Source of the DNA: Halomonas colorata
Lineage (GTDB): Bacteria; Pseudomonadota; Gammaproteobacteria; Pseudomonadales; Halomonadaceae
NCBI RefSeq assembly: GCF_014897985.1
Contig: NZ_JABUZA010000001.1
Location: 62,001 to 126,000, forward strand
DNA length: 64,000 nt
Direction of reading: 5' to 3'
Below the pieces are notes generated by a model. The model was not told where the DNA came from and made no database searches. It saw only the letters and a program-made list of their open reading frames with translations. Positions 36,646 through 45,359 of the stretch are shown piece by piece (position 1 is the first letter of the stretch; every line of letters starts with the position of its first letter). The position numbers and the translations under genes are program-made.

Positions 36646-37066
36646 GCCAACTAAGCTTGAAATAAAGTCCATATACGCTGATTTAAAAACTGAATTTATT
36701 TATATAGCTATTCCCTTCATGCTTCTCATTGGTGTGAGGCTTTATATAGGTACGTGGAAAGATATAGTTCTATCTCCAGATTGGTCTCTGGCATCATGTT
36801 TAATATTTGGCCAAATAACATCGAAAGTTTCTAAAGCGGTAGCAAGCACAAGCAGTTCAATTAAGACCAGTCAGCAGTATTTTGGTTTATATACAGCAAA
36901 ACGATTTTTATTTGTTGTGATTGCAGTCGCATTTTATTTTGGTATGCTTGCAAAGCCAACTATGGGGTTAGGTTGCGCTCAGATAATATTATTTTTCATA
37001 GCAAGTTATTTTCATTTTTCAGATGGTTTTACAACAAGTTTGTTGCAAAGGCATAGTGTTAAATGA
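36635..37066 (+). CDS. Small multi-pass membrane protein paired with the 35788 gene (143 aa)
   Basis: Start ATG at 36635 (MSYEPTKLE) is preferred over 36608 because it gives an 11-base overlap with the upstream gene and a better N-terminus. Four hydrophobic stretches are visible: FIYIAIPFMLLIGVRLYIG, a weaker WSLASCLIFGQI, LFVVIAVAFYFGMLA and CAQIILFFIASYFHF. The C-terminus is short and basic. No family is recognised. A soluble protein plus small membrane protein pair is a frequent layout of abortive-infection modules, but also of other systems. Confidence 0.6.
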   Translation: MSYEPTKLEIKSIYADLKTEFIYIAIPFMLLIGVRLYIGTWKDIVLSPDWSLASCLIFGQITSKVSKAVASTSSSIKTSQQYFGLYTAKRFLFVVIAVAFYFGMLAKPTMGLGCAQIILFFIASYFHFSDGFTTSLLQRHSVK

Positions 37067-37218
37067 TTTGAAAATAAAGCTAAGGTGAAATTTATTTGAT
37101 TGTTGTAACTTCATCCGTTGTTAAACAATTAATTGGGAAGGCTTAAAGGGATGTGAAATAAATTTTAACCTTGAGTTTGTGTAGTCATCCATGTGATAAT
37201 TTTGAGTAACAATATAAG

Positions 37219-38502
37219 GTGGTTTTGAATTTGGTCTTTTTAATTCCTTACATCGCATTTCTTTACGGTGCAGCGTATAGCGTTCAGCAGGTCTTAGAGG
37301 GGGTCGGATTAGCATCTTCGAATTTTTTAGAGCTAAATAATGATGAAGTTATAGTTGGAAGTTACTGGTCCCCAGCAGAGGCAGTAACTCCGATTCTCGG
37401 CCTTCTTTTGGTATACTCCATTATCCTAATTGGTGCGCTTTTAGCTGCAGGATTTGTAATTGCCCGGTGGCGGGGCGTTATGGTTGTATTTTCTGTATTA
37501 GCTCTCCCAGGATTATTGAATATTGCTGGGAAGTGGCCTCAAATAAACTACCTTCCTGATTCCTTTTTTATTGGCGGAGGTGGGGCGCTAGGGAGTCCGT
37601 TGGGTCTTATTCCTCTCTTGATTATTAGTCTGTTAACGGGATGGTGCATAATAGTAATTGCCTACGACACTCTCAATCTAAACGATAAATTTCGTGGCTA
37701 CTATGATCATCTTTGGTATGCAACTGCGCTGTTTGCTGGGATATTCTTTGTGGCAGATTCTGTTGGAAATCGCCATGCTTCAAACCTTGCGGAAGGAAAT
37801 CGAGTAAGTCGAGAAGCTAGCTTGTATTTATTGAATCAAGTGCGGAGCTACGATCATTTTTGTAAGGGAGAAGACCTGAAAGAAACACCTTCGTGTATAT
37901 GGGCTTCTGATGTGCAACAAACATTGAATGAATACGCGGCCTACGGTTCGGGCACTTTTCATCTCTTCGGTCCTACTGAGAGTGCTGAAATCTACGCTGG
38001 TATCAGAAGCTCAGTGTCAGAAAAAGAAATCATCGAAATCCGTGATGAGATCGAACGTTATAACCGTACGGTTTGTCCTGTCGAAGAGCTTGGAGAGGGA
38101 ATTCGGCGATACGCTAGACCGTCTGGAGTCTGTCAACAAGTGCCATCTGAATTCTGCACCTCTTTTCCCGATCCACCGGAAGGGTTAGTAGATAAATATA
38201 TCATGACGCATTCGGTTGCTCTCGCTAGTGAATGCATCATACCAACGCTGGTTGTTTCTAGGGCTCGTCAGAAAAATTCGAGCGCAGCTATCGCAAGCAA
38301 TCAGCAAGGTCGATACCAACGGTGGTGGTTATATATAGCTCTAGCTGCCGTAGTTGGTGGGAAAATAGCTAATTCGACAACAAAAGTCGCCAATCTAGAT
38401 CAACGTAGTGCATATGATAGGCGGCGGTTAGTGCTTTCAACCCTTCGTGCGTTTTCCCGCGGCTCTAGGAAAATAACTGAGATTTTTAAAACGCTTGGTT
38501 GA
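37219..38502 (+). CDS. Unrecognised membrane protein with large soluble domain (427 aa)
   Basis: The N-terminal 190 residues contain about five membrane segments (FLIPYIAFLYGAAYSV, ILGLLLVYSIILIGALLAAGFVIA, VVFSVLALPGLLNIA, GLIPLLIISLLTGWCIIVIA, WYATALFAGIFFVA). A soluble domain of about 150 residues follows, with six or so cysteines (FCKGED, PSCIW, VCPVEE, GVCQQ, EFCTS, SECII) that suggest disulfides outside the cytoplasm. Another membrane stretch WWLYIALAAVVGG and a basic tail close the protein. The GTG at 37219 has little ribosome-site support, and the TTG at 37231 lies eight bases after AAGGTGG and may be the true start. Function unknown. Confidence 0.55.
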   Translation: MVLNLVFLIPYIAFLYGAAYSVQQVLEGVGLASSNFLELNNDEVIVGSYWSPAEAVTPILGLLLVYSIILIGALLAAGFVIARWRGVMVVFSVLALPGLLNIAGKWPQINYLPDSFFIGGGGALGSPLGLIPLLIISLLTGWCIIVIAYDTLNLNDKFRGYYDHLWYATALFAGIFFVADSVGNRHASNLAEGNRVSREASLYLLNQVRSYDHFCKGEDLKETPSCIWASDVQQTLNEYAAYGSGTFHLFGPTESAEIYAGIRSSVSEKEIIEIRDEIERYNRTVCPVEELGEGIRRYARPSGVCQQVPSEFCTSFPDPPEGLVDKYIMTHSVALASECIIPTLVVSRARQKNSSAAIASNQQGRYQRWWLYIALAAVVGGKIANSTTKVANLDQRSAYDRRRLVLSTLRAFSRGSRKITEIFKTLG

Positions 38503-38649
38503 TGGCTGACGTGATCGCTATCTCATATGTAATTCTTAGGTGGCGCGTGGCAGATCTGCATTACAGTATGCCAAGCTTGGCCGTCAAGAGCGAGTAACGC
38601 TTGCCCCTTAAAATATAATGAGAGTCTCAAGACAGTGAGGTTTTGATAA

Positions 38650-39174
38650 TTGAGTGAAGAGCAACCACTTAGAAAGGCACTTAAGCAACGACTAGAGTTC
38701 AGGACGATTTTAAGCATTGTGAGTGTGACGGCTGCTGTCGCTGCCGCCACCATTGCTGTTTGGCAAACTCTCGAAGCCAAATCAGCGTCCCGAGATGCAG
38801 CTAAGTATGCCTTAGCTTCAGAACGTCTGGGCAGTTGCATGAAGATGAATGAGCTGGTTGCAAGTGCGAGTTACGACGCTTCATGGTATGAGTTTGCGAC
38901 AAAGCCATACCGAGAAAACCAACGGTTTCTTCGTGTCGTAGTTGCAGTCCATAATCTCGAAGAAGAGGTAGGCCAGTTTCGGCAGATGACACCTGGAATG
39001 GGCGCTGAAGAGTTGTGGGACATGACTATGGTTATGGAAGCCCACCTGAAAGATATGGTGGCGGATGGTGGTGATTACTTAACAAAATCACAGATTAGGG
39101 AGGAGTTATCAAAGATAAAATCGGCGCAGGAGAATATTTGCAGTAGGATGCTGGGGCCGGATGGTGGATTCTAA
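38650..39174 (+). CDS. Unrecognised single-pass membrane-anchored protein (174 aa)
   Basis: TTG start, following GTGAGG. One hydrophobic helix near residues 20-40 (TILSIVSVTAAVAAATIAVWQTL) anchors the protein. The remainder is soluble and helical with SRDAAKYALASERLGSCMKMNELV and LEEEVGQFRQMTPGMGAEELWDM. No family recognised. It is the last gene of the AT-rich island and is followed by a large imperfect inverted repeat. Confidence 0.55.
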   Translation: MSEEQPLRKALKQRLEFRTILSIVSVTAAVAAATIAVWQTLEAKSASRDAAKYALASERLGSCMKMNELVASASYDASWYEFATKPYRENQRFLRVVVAVHNLEEEVGQFRQMTPGMGAEELWDMTMVMEAHLKDMVADGGDYLTKSQIREELSKIKSAQENICSRMLGPDGGF

Positions 39175-39207
39175 CAATCTCAACAGATTCTCAAGCGTAT
39201 TAGTTAG

Positions 39208-39305
39208 GGATTAGTTTCAACAGCTAAGCTCAACGAAGGCTTCGAAACGGACTAGTGCAAAGCGCTTCGCGCTTGCCCTAGTCGCTGAGCTCGAATAGTT
39301 AATCC
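39208..39305. repeat. Long imperfect inverted repeat in a 295-base gap
   Basis: The outer arms are GGATTA at 39208 and TAATCC at 39300, the middle arms AGCTC/GAGCT, and the core hairpin is GACTAG...GCGC-TTCG-CGC...CTAGTC at 39250-39283. The whole can fold as one long stem with unpaired bulges. The gap 39175-39469 holds no gene that I can support. It could be a terminator for the island, or a remnant mobile-element end. Confidence 0.6.
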
Positions 39306-39469
39306 TTTAATAACAAGTTGTGTCAGTCTAACTAGGCGGATTTAGGTAGGCCTCAACTGCATAATTATGCGCCTAATATTCATTGTAAAACCACATTGGT
39401 TACATTTAACGAACTAGCAGTCCACCTTCTTATTCCGAAAAAAAGTGAGTAAAAGGGCTTTCGTAAGAA

Positions 39470-40420
39470 ATGAATTTACTGTTCCTAGGCACTTCCGCAG
39501 GTGTACCCACCAAAAGTAGAAACGTCTCAGGTGTCGCCTTACGCGAGAGCAAGGGGAAAGGCTGGTACCTGATCGATTGCGGTGAGGGCACCCAGCATCA
39601 GGTTTTGCATACCAAGCTGTCGTTTCATTCACTGAAAGCCATCTTTATTACCCACGTACACGGCGACCACTGCTATGGGCTGCCGGGCATACTGGCGAGT
39701 GCGGGAATGGGAGGCCGGAAAGCGCCGCTGACCATTGTGGCGCCCGCAGGCATCAAGGCATGGTTGGAGGCTACCTGTGAGGCCACGCAGCTTTGCTTGC
39801 CCTTTGCTCTGGAGTTTATCGACTCGGACAAGCTGCCCAGCGTTGCGTTTGAGAGCATCGCGGTTAGCACTCACAGGTTTTCACACCGGGCGCCGTCCTA
39901 TGCTTATGGGTTTACGGAGACAAAGGTCGACGCCGCCTTGGATGTGGATAAACTAGCGCAAAAGGGGATTCCAAGAGGGCCGTTGTGGGGGCAGTTGAAG
40001 CAAGGGGTTGATGTTGAGTTTGAGGGTGAGCGGTTAAAAAGCCATGACTACCTGATCTTCAAAAATAAGCCGAGGAAAGTGCTGATTGCCGGGGATAATG
40101 ACCAACCTGACTTGTTGGTTAAGGCGTGCGAAGGGGCGCAAGTATTGGTTCATGAAGCCACCTACACCGAAGAGATGGCCCAGAAGGCCGGTGATGTAGG
40201 GCATAGCTACGCCAAGCTTGTCGCCGCGTTTGCCGAGTCTGTACAGCTTCCCAATCTGGTGCTGACGCACTTTAGCCCCCGTTATTCGCTTCATCCCCTT
40301 GCCTCGACGTCCATAGAGGACATCCGAAATGAGGCCCAACGCGTCTACTCGGGTTCGCTTTATCTGGCGCGTGATTTTGGCGAATACACCCTGGATAAAC
40401 GGGCCATTTTTCTGAGATAG
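39470..40420 (+). CDS. rnz: Ribonuclease Z (copy 1, 316 aa)
   Basis: A metallo-beta-lactamase-fold tRNA 3' processing endonuclease. The N-terminus MNLLFLGTSAGVPTKSRNVSG and the zinc motif THVHGDHCYGLPG near 63-75 (HxHxDH) are diagnostic. Later ligands lie in AGDNDQPD near 205, LVHEATY near 227 and LTHFSPRY near 265. The length fits the short bacterial form. Catalytic residues are intact. The gene at 50551 encodes a second, closely similar copy in the same orientation, about three quarters identical by eye. Which copy is ancestral cannot be told from the window. Confidence 0.92.
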   Translation: MNLLFLGTSAGVPTKSRNVSGVALRESKGKGWYLIDCGEGTQHQVLHTKLSFHSLKAIFITHVHGDHCYGLPGILASAGMGGRKAPLTIVAPAGIKAWLEATCEATQLCLPFALEFIDSDKLPSVAFESIAVSTHRFSHRAPSYAYGFTETKVDAALDVDKLAQKGIPRGPLWGQLKQGVDVEFEGERLKSHDYLIFKNKPRKVLIAGDNDQPDLLVKACEGAQVLVHEATYTEEMAQKAGDVGHSYAKLVAAFAESVQLPNLVLTHFSPRYSLHPLASTSIEDIRNEAQRVYSGSLYLARDFGEYTLDKRAIFLR

Positions 40421-40502
40421 AGGCAAAGTGGCTTTTTCTAGGAGTGGAGAATGGTGATAACAATGCTGAGTAGCTCATGACTCCCTGCAGAGCTAATCCC
40501 TT

Positions 40503-40775
40503 TTAGTGTTGATCGTAATGACCGCCGATAGCAAAGATATAAATGGCAGTATCGTCGAATCGGTATATCAAGCGGTCTTTTTGCGAGATTCGCTTAGACC
40601 ATAGCCCCGTCAGGTTGTGTTTGAGCGGTTCAGGCTTGCCCAAGCCAGAGGCGGGGTCGTCAGTACGTAGCATTTCCTTGAGCAATTTACAGAGCGCTTT
40701 GTGCAGGCGTTTGTCCTTTTCACGCATGGCTTCATACGCATCCCAGGTATTCCCCTCAAATACCAGTGATCTCAT
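40503..40775 (-). CDS. yoeB: YoeB/Txe-family mRNA interferase toxin (90 aa)
   Basis: A ribosome-dependent mRNA-cleaving toxin. The sequence LVFEGNTWDAYEAMREKDKRLHKALCKLLKEMLR, then GLGKPEPLKHNLTGLWSKRISQKDRLIYRFDDTAIYIFAIGGHYDQH, is the YoeB/Txe pattern, including Glu in KPEPLK, Arg in SKRI, and the terminal HYDQH with catalytic His and Tyr. The start at 40775 (MRSLVFEG) lies inside the antitoxin's last codons, a 20-base overlap. It appears intact. Confidence 0.92.
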   Translation of the reverse strand: MRSLVFEGNTWDAYEAMREKDKRLHKALCKLLKEMLRTDDPASGLGKPEPLKHNLTGLWSKRISQKDRLIYRFDDTAIYIFAIGGHYDQH

Positions 40776-41028
40776 CCATTTGCTCTTTGGTCGGTTGATA
40801 ACCTTGGCGGCGTTGGTTTGTCTCAAGAGAGTCAGCAATTTGTTGCATAAGGTTATTGCTTTGCAGTACGTGGAGCGTTTCTTGCTCCCTCTCCCAGTCA
40901 TCCGCGCTGATAACCACAAAAGCCTCACCAGCACGCCGAGTTACCTTCAGCGGTTCGTGACGGCTGATGACTTGCTCTACGACGCTTTTTAGATTGTCTC
41001 TAAACTTGTTAACGCTAATAGTGTCCAT
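40756..41028 (-). CDS. yefM: YefM/Phd-family antitoxin (90 aa)
   Basis: The N-terminal Phd/YefM DNA-binding fold is visible: MDTISVNKFRDNLKSVVEQVISRHEPLKVTRRAGEAFVVISADDWE. The variable C-terminal helix (NLMQQIADSLETNQRR...) neutralises the toxin. It precedes yoeB and should autoregulate the operon. The start at 41028 was chosen over 41061 on family length. Confidence 0.92.
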   Translation of the reverse strand: MDTISVNKFRDNLKSVVEQVISRHEPLKVTRRAGEAFVVISADDWEREQETLHVLQSNNLMQQIADSLETNQRRQGYQPTKEQMDEITGI

Positions 41029-41217
41029 AAGGCCACCTTTATGTACGGGTATTCCGTACAAATATACACCCAGATGGTTTGGCGGACCAAGCCGTTTATT
41101 GACTTTCTATATGAGGGGAAGGGGGATGGTAGCCTTAGCCAAGGTTATGTCTTTCGTGATACAAGCCAGGGCTTGGCGTTTTAGCCTTAATGACCGAAGC
41201 TGACGAGGAGATCCATC

Positions 41218-41871
41218 ATGCAGAAATTGAGAATTGACCTGGTATCCGATGTCGCCTGCCCGTGGTGCGCCATCGGCTACCGGCGCCTGGAAAAAGCGTT
41301 GGAAACCCTGAAGGGCGAGATCGAAATCGAACTTCACTGGCAGCCCTTTGAACTCAACCGCAACATGCCGCCCGAGGGCGAGCCGATCCTTGAGCACCTG
41401 TGCCGCAAGTACGGCAAGGACGCGGCCACTATGGAGCAGTCCCAGCGGGAGATCATGCAGGTCGCCGAAGAGCTGGGATTGAATTTCCGTGGCGCCCAAG
41501 AGCGGCGGGCGAACAATACCTTCGCTGCCCACCGCGTGCTGGCGTGGGCCGCAACGCCAAACCGAGAGACGCCCCTGCAATTGGCCTTATTTGATGCCTA
41601 CTTCGGTGAGGCGAAAAACCCTTCAGACCCAGAGGTTCTGCGTGAGAAAGCCATTGAGGTCGGGCTAGACGGCGACATCGCCGAGGCCATCGCCCGGTCG
41701 GATCAGTACGCAGATGAAGTGCGAGCGGCACAACAGCAGTTCATGGAGGCAGGGGTGAGCGCTGTACCGGGGTTTATCCTAGATGGGCGCTACCTGATTT
41801 CCGGCGCCCAGCCCGCCGAGGTGCTGGTCGATGCGCTTCGTCAGGTGGCTGAAGAAAACGCTAGCCGCTAA
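41218..41871 (+). CDS. FrnE-like DsbA-family oxidoreductase (217 aa)
   Basis: A cytosolic thioredoxin-fold protein of the FrnE / 2-hydroxychromene-2-carboxylate isomerase-like group. It has the CPWC active site near residue 15 (VSDVACPWCAIGYRRL), a helical insertion, and a cis-proline loop AVPGFILDGRYLISGAQP near 180-197. There is no signal peptide, so it acts in the cytoplasm, likely as a thiol oxidoreductase or isomerase. Ribosome site GACGAGGAG. A truncated relative of this gene lies at 44896. Confidence 0.88.
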   Translation: MQKLRIDLVSDVACPWCAIGYRRLEKALETLKGEIEIELHWQPFELNRNMPPEGEPILEHLCRKYGKDAATMEQSQREIMQVAEELGLNFRGAQERRANNTFAAHRVLAWAATPNRETPLQLALFDAYFGEAKNPSDPEVLREKAIEVGLDGDIAEAIARSDQYADEVRAAQQQFMEAGVSAVPGFILDGRYLISGAQPAEVLVDALRQVAEENASR

Positions 41872-41969
41872 TGCTTTAGAAGCCCCGGCCTGAACTGGGG
41901 CTAATTAGGCTGGTTCATATCGCAACTTCTTAAGCGCTGGCTTTAAGACTCAAAGCCAGCGCTCCCGCC

Positions 41970-43172
41970 TTACTGCAAAAACGCCCGCAACGTATCACTC
42001 GCTTGGTCAATGGATAGCACGCCATCCAAGTGGCCGCGATTGCCTTCCAGGGTTTCCAGCGTCACTTCAGTGCCATCCGCTTCAATCAGCTCGGCGGTGC
42101 GGCGCACGCCTTCAGGAGCGAATACCAGGTCGTTTTCGCTATACAGCATTAGGGTAGGGGCTTCGATGGCGGCCAGGCCTTCTTCTAACGAGTCGCCGTG
42201 GCCTGCCATAAAGGTTTGGTTGGCGCGTACCAGGTAGAGCAGGTGGTTGGCATCGGAAAGCTCCGCACGGGCGGCGGCAATGTCATCCAGCGTTTGCTCA
42301 ATGGCATAGCGGGCGCTGATATCCTGGGCGGGATCGCGTTCTTCATCGGCCCAGTCACGGTTAAAGGTTTCGTTGGCCCACTGCCAGTGGTTGGCGTTGA
42401 GCGTAACGAGTTTAAGCGCTTCTTTTAATCCATCGGTAGGCGGTTCGCCGTTGTAGTAGTTACCCTCGTTCCAATTGGCGTCCACGCGGATTGGCGCGGC
42501 CCAAGAGCTCAGCGTTGCCAACAGCCACGGGTCGGCAATGCCACCGCCGATAACGGGAATCAAGCGCTCAACCCGGTCAGGATAGGCGCTGGCCCATTCA
42601 ATCGCTTGCAGGGCCCCCATGGAAGCACCCATCACCGCATGCAGCGATTCAATCCCCTGGCTTTCCAGTAGTTCGCGCTGAACTTCGACGAAGTCCCGAA
42701 TGGTGACTACCGGGAAATCCATGCCCCAGGGTTCGCCGGTGTCTGGGTTAATAGACGCGGGACCGGTGGTGGTAACGTTGGGGTCATGGGCTCCGAGGTT
42801 CACCAGCGTATCCGAGGAGATGATGTAGTACTCGTCGGTATCTAATGCTTTGCCGGGGCCGATAATGGCATCCCAGTAGCCGGTGGGGTTACCGTCAGCA
42901 TTGTAGCGGCCTGCTGCGTGGCTGGTGCCGGAGAAAAAGTGGGTGATCAGAATGGCGTTATCGCGGGCTTCGTTGAGTTCACCGTAGGCTTCCCAGCCTA
43001 CCGTCACGTTGGGGATCGTCTCGCCGTTTTGTGTCGTGAAGCTGTCGATCTCAAAGGTTTGCTTCTCGACGACGCCGTCCCACGCCCATAGTGGGGAGGA
43101 TATGAGCAGGCCAAGGCCCGCTATCATGAAAGAGGACTGTTGTATGAAAGAGGATAGTTGTGTGCGACGCAT
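41970..43172 (-). CDS. Exported alpha/beta hydrolase of the MetX (homoserine acetyltransferase) family (400 aa)
   Basis: An N-terminal signal peptide (FMIAGLGLLISSPLWA) ends near residue 30. A MetX-like hydrolase follows: VGWEAYGELNEARDNAILITHFFSGTSHAAG, the nucleophile elbow AVMGASMGALQAIEWA near 185, and late DLVFAPEGVRR and GNRGHLDGV with Asp and His. True MetX is cytosolic, so a secreted member should act as an esterase or acyltransferase on an outside substrate rather than in methionine synthesis. It stands alone, facing away from the transporter gene at 43437. Confidence 0.8.
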   Translation of the reverse strand: MRRTQLSSFIQQSSFMIAGLGLLISSPLWAWDGVVEKQTFEIDSFTTQNGETIPNVTVGWEAYGELNEARDNAILITHFFSGTSHAAGRYNADGNPTGYWDAIIGPGKALDTDEYYIISSDTLVNLGAHDPNVTTTGPASINPDTGEPWGMDFPVVTIRDFVEVQRELLESQGIESLHAVMGASMGALQAIEWASAYPDRVERLIPVIGGGIADPWLLATLSSWAAPIRVDANWNEGNYYNGEPPTDGLKEALKLVTLNANHWQWANETFNRDWADEERDPAQDISARYAIEQTLDDIAAARAELSDANHLLYLVRANQTFMAGHGDSLEEGLAAIEAPTLMLYSENDLVFAPEGVRRTAELIEADGTEVTLETLEGNRGHLDGVLSIDQASDTLRAFLQ

Positions 43173-43436
43173 AGGGCTTCCTTTGCTGAGAGGTTGTGAT
43201 TGTTATTGGCGGCTGGTGGCGGCCCTAATCAGCATAGTCAGCGCTCGCCTATTTTGAACGCATTTCATCTGCTAGCTTGCTAAAGCAGCAGGGGCTAAAA
43301 CAGTGTGGGTTCAGTGGTGAAGGGAACGCGGTATGCGGGCGGAAAGTAGCAAAACATACGGGTATAGGGATTTACGCTATGCTGGGAAAACTATTTTTTC
43401 TTAACGTTGCATCCTGCCGCTCAAGGATAAGATGAC

Positions 43437-44282
43437 ATGAGCCTAGAAATAACCATGATCGTATTGCTCGCGGCCATCTTTAACGCCAGCTGGAATGCGA
43501 TTGTTAAAGTGAGTGGTGACAGGATCGCCGTTATGGCGGTCATCACTTTATTGGGCAGTTTGGTTTCTGCGCTCGCGTTGCCTTTTGTAGCGCTCCCTGA
43601 TCCTGCCAGCTGGCCGCTTCTTGGCTTGGCCATCTTGATTCATACGGCTTATCACTTCAGTTTGCCCATGGCTTACCACTATGGTGATTTTGGCCAGGTC
43701 TATCCCATCGCACGTGGCTCAGCGCCGTTACTCGTGACTCTTGGCGCTGCCGCGTTCGCGGGTGAAATGTTGGGTTTTCTCCCGTTACTCGGTGTGCTGT
43801 TTCTTGGAGTTGGCGTGATGTCGCTGGCATTTGATACCAGCACCGGTATTACCAGAAATCCCCGCGCTATCCTTCTTGCGCTCGGTACGGGCGCCTTTAT
43901 CGCTTCCTACACGCTGGTGGGCGGATTGGGCGCTCGGCAAGCGGGTTCGGTGCTCGGCTTTGCGGTGTTGTTGACGCTCGGCAATGGCTTGCTGACGTTC
44001 GCGATTGCGCTTATGTGGAAAGCCAAGGAAATAAAGAAAGTCGTATGTGGCAACCTGGCACCCGCTATCGCTGGCGGTGGAATGCAGGTCGGTGCGTATT
44101 GGATCGTTATCTGGGCGATGGCCTACGCGCCTCTCGGCATGGTTTCGGCGCTTCGCGAAACCAGCGTGCTGTTCGCTGCGCTTATTTCTACCATCATTTT
44201 GAAAGAAGGCTTCGGCGTATGGCGGTTTGTGTCTTCTGGCCTGATCGCTTGCGGTATTGCGCTGACGCGTTATAAGCCTTAG
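43437..44282 (+). CDS. EamA/DMT-family transporter (281 aa)
   Basis: Ten hydrophobic segments in two EamA halves, typical of drug/metabolite exporters. Visible family parts are ITMIVLLAAIFNASWNAIVKVSGDR at the start, GDFGQVYPIARGSAPLLVTLGAAAFAGE near 85, and YAPLGMVSALRETSVLFAALISTIILKEGFG near 225-255. Substrate unknown. It is a single gene. Confidence 0.88.
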   Translation: MSLEITMIVLLAAIFNASWNAIVKVSGDRIAVMAVITLLGSLVSALALPFVALPDPASWPLLGLAILIHTAYHFSLPMAYHYGDFGQVYPIARGSAPLLVTLGAAAFAGEMLGFLPLLGVLFLGVGVMSLAFDTSTGITRNPRAILLALGTGAFIASYTLVGGLGARQAGSVLGFAVLLTLGNGLLTFAIALMWKAKEIKKVVCGNLAPAIAGGGMQVGAYWIVIWAMAYAPLGMVSALRETSVLFAALISTIILKEGFGVWRFVSSGLIACGIALTRYKP

Positions 44283-44389
44283 CCACTGCCCATCAGTAGT
44301 AGGGCGAAAGATGATCTCCCTGGTATCGAATGTGAGAACATGGCGGTTGTGCATGCTTGGCCAGCACCTTATGTGCGTTTGAGGAAAAA

Positions 44390-44806
44390 ATGAAAAAGTG
44401 GCTACTCATAGTGCTCGCTTCGCTATCGCTTGCAGCCGTGGCGGACGACGAGGCGCTTGATTGCAATAATATAAGGAACACGCTCGAGACTAATCGGTGC
44501 GCGGCTATCGAGTTAGAGGCCGCCGAGGACGTACTCACCCACTATCTGGAAACGAGCGTTGAACATAACGCGGCTGACCCTGAGCTAGTCGAAGCTATTC
44601 AGGTAGCTCAGAAGCAGTGGCACGCGTATAGCGAGGCCCATTGCGGCGCTGTCTATACGCAGTGGCGCGACGGAACCATTCGCGGCGTCATGGGCATTAC
44701 GTGCCTTACCCGGTTAACGAAACAGCGAACGTACGACATCTGGCAAGACTTCCTGACCTATATGGACAGTACGCCGCCGGTGTTACCGGAACCCCCCGTC
44801 GAGTAA
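44390..44806 (+). CDS. LprI/DUF1311-family secreted protein (138 aa)
   Basis: A signal peptide (KKWLLIVLASLSLAAVA) is followed by a small cysteine-containing helical domain: LDCNNIRNTLETNRCAAIELEAAEDVL, then QVAQKQWHAYSEAHCGAVYTQWRDGTIRGVMGITCLTRLTKQRT. This is the DUF1311 pattern (LprI of mycobacteria inhibits lysozyme). Four cysteines probably form two disulfides in the periplasm. The start at 44390 follows GAGGAAAA. Confidence 0.8.
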   Translation: MKKWLLIVLASLSLAAVADDEALDCNNIRNTLETNRCAAIELEAAEDVLTHYLETSVEHNAADPELVEAIQVAQKQWHAYSEAHCGAVYTQWRDGTIRGVMGITCLTRLTKQRTYDIWQDFLTYMDSTPPVLPEPPVE

Positions 44807-44895
44807 CGTCTTGATTCGTTACATGACGGTACTGCCGTTACGCCCGATAGACACGTACCATACTTTCTTCAGTTTGATCGAATGAGGGGGTACCC

Positions 44896-45305
44896 AGTGA
44901 AGGCGTTGAGAATTGACTTGGTGCGCTGGAGCGTCGGGCGAACAATACCTTCGCTGCTCACCGTGTGCTTGCCTGGGCGGCCACGCAGAACCGGGAAACG
45001 CCCCCTGCAACTGGCACTATTCGGGTGGCGCCTACTTCGGTAAGGCGGAAAACCTTTCAGGCCCACATGTGTTACGCGAGAAGGCCATCGAAGTAGGGCT
45101 TGATGGCGACACCGCTGAGGCCATCGCCCGGTCTGATCAGTACGCGAACGAGGTTCGAGCGGCAGAGCAGCGGTTCATGGACGCCGGGGTGAATGCGGTG
45201 CCGAGGGACATCCTCGACGGACGTTACCTGATTTCCGGCGCCCAGCCTGCCGAGGTGCTGGTCGATGCGCTGCGTCAGGTGGCGGAAGAAAACGTGAACG
45301 GCTAA
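44896..45305 (+). pseudogene. Decayed copy of the FrnE-like gene
   Basis: The start (AAGGCGTTGAGAATTGACTTGG) and the later part (GCGTCGGGCGAACAATACC onward) match the gene at 41218, about 80 percent or more by eye. About 260 bases carrying the CPWC active site are missing, and small insertions near 45003 and 45025 break the frame. The C-terminal part is open, but the cis-proline loop reads AVPRDILDG instead of AVPGFILDG. It cannot be an active oxidoreductase. Confidence 0.8.
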
Positions 45306-45359
45306 CGTCTCGCCTTAGAGTGGTCACCGAGCCTACTGACTTCAATTCAACTGTGAAAA

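Noticed and set aside
39175-39320. Integron attC-like site
   Set aside because: There is a long palindrome, but the ends read GTT...AAC in the wrong order for attC (AAC...GTT), and no integrase or cassette array is present.
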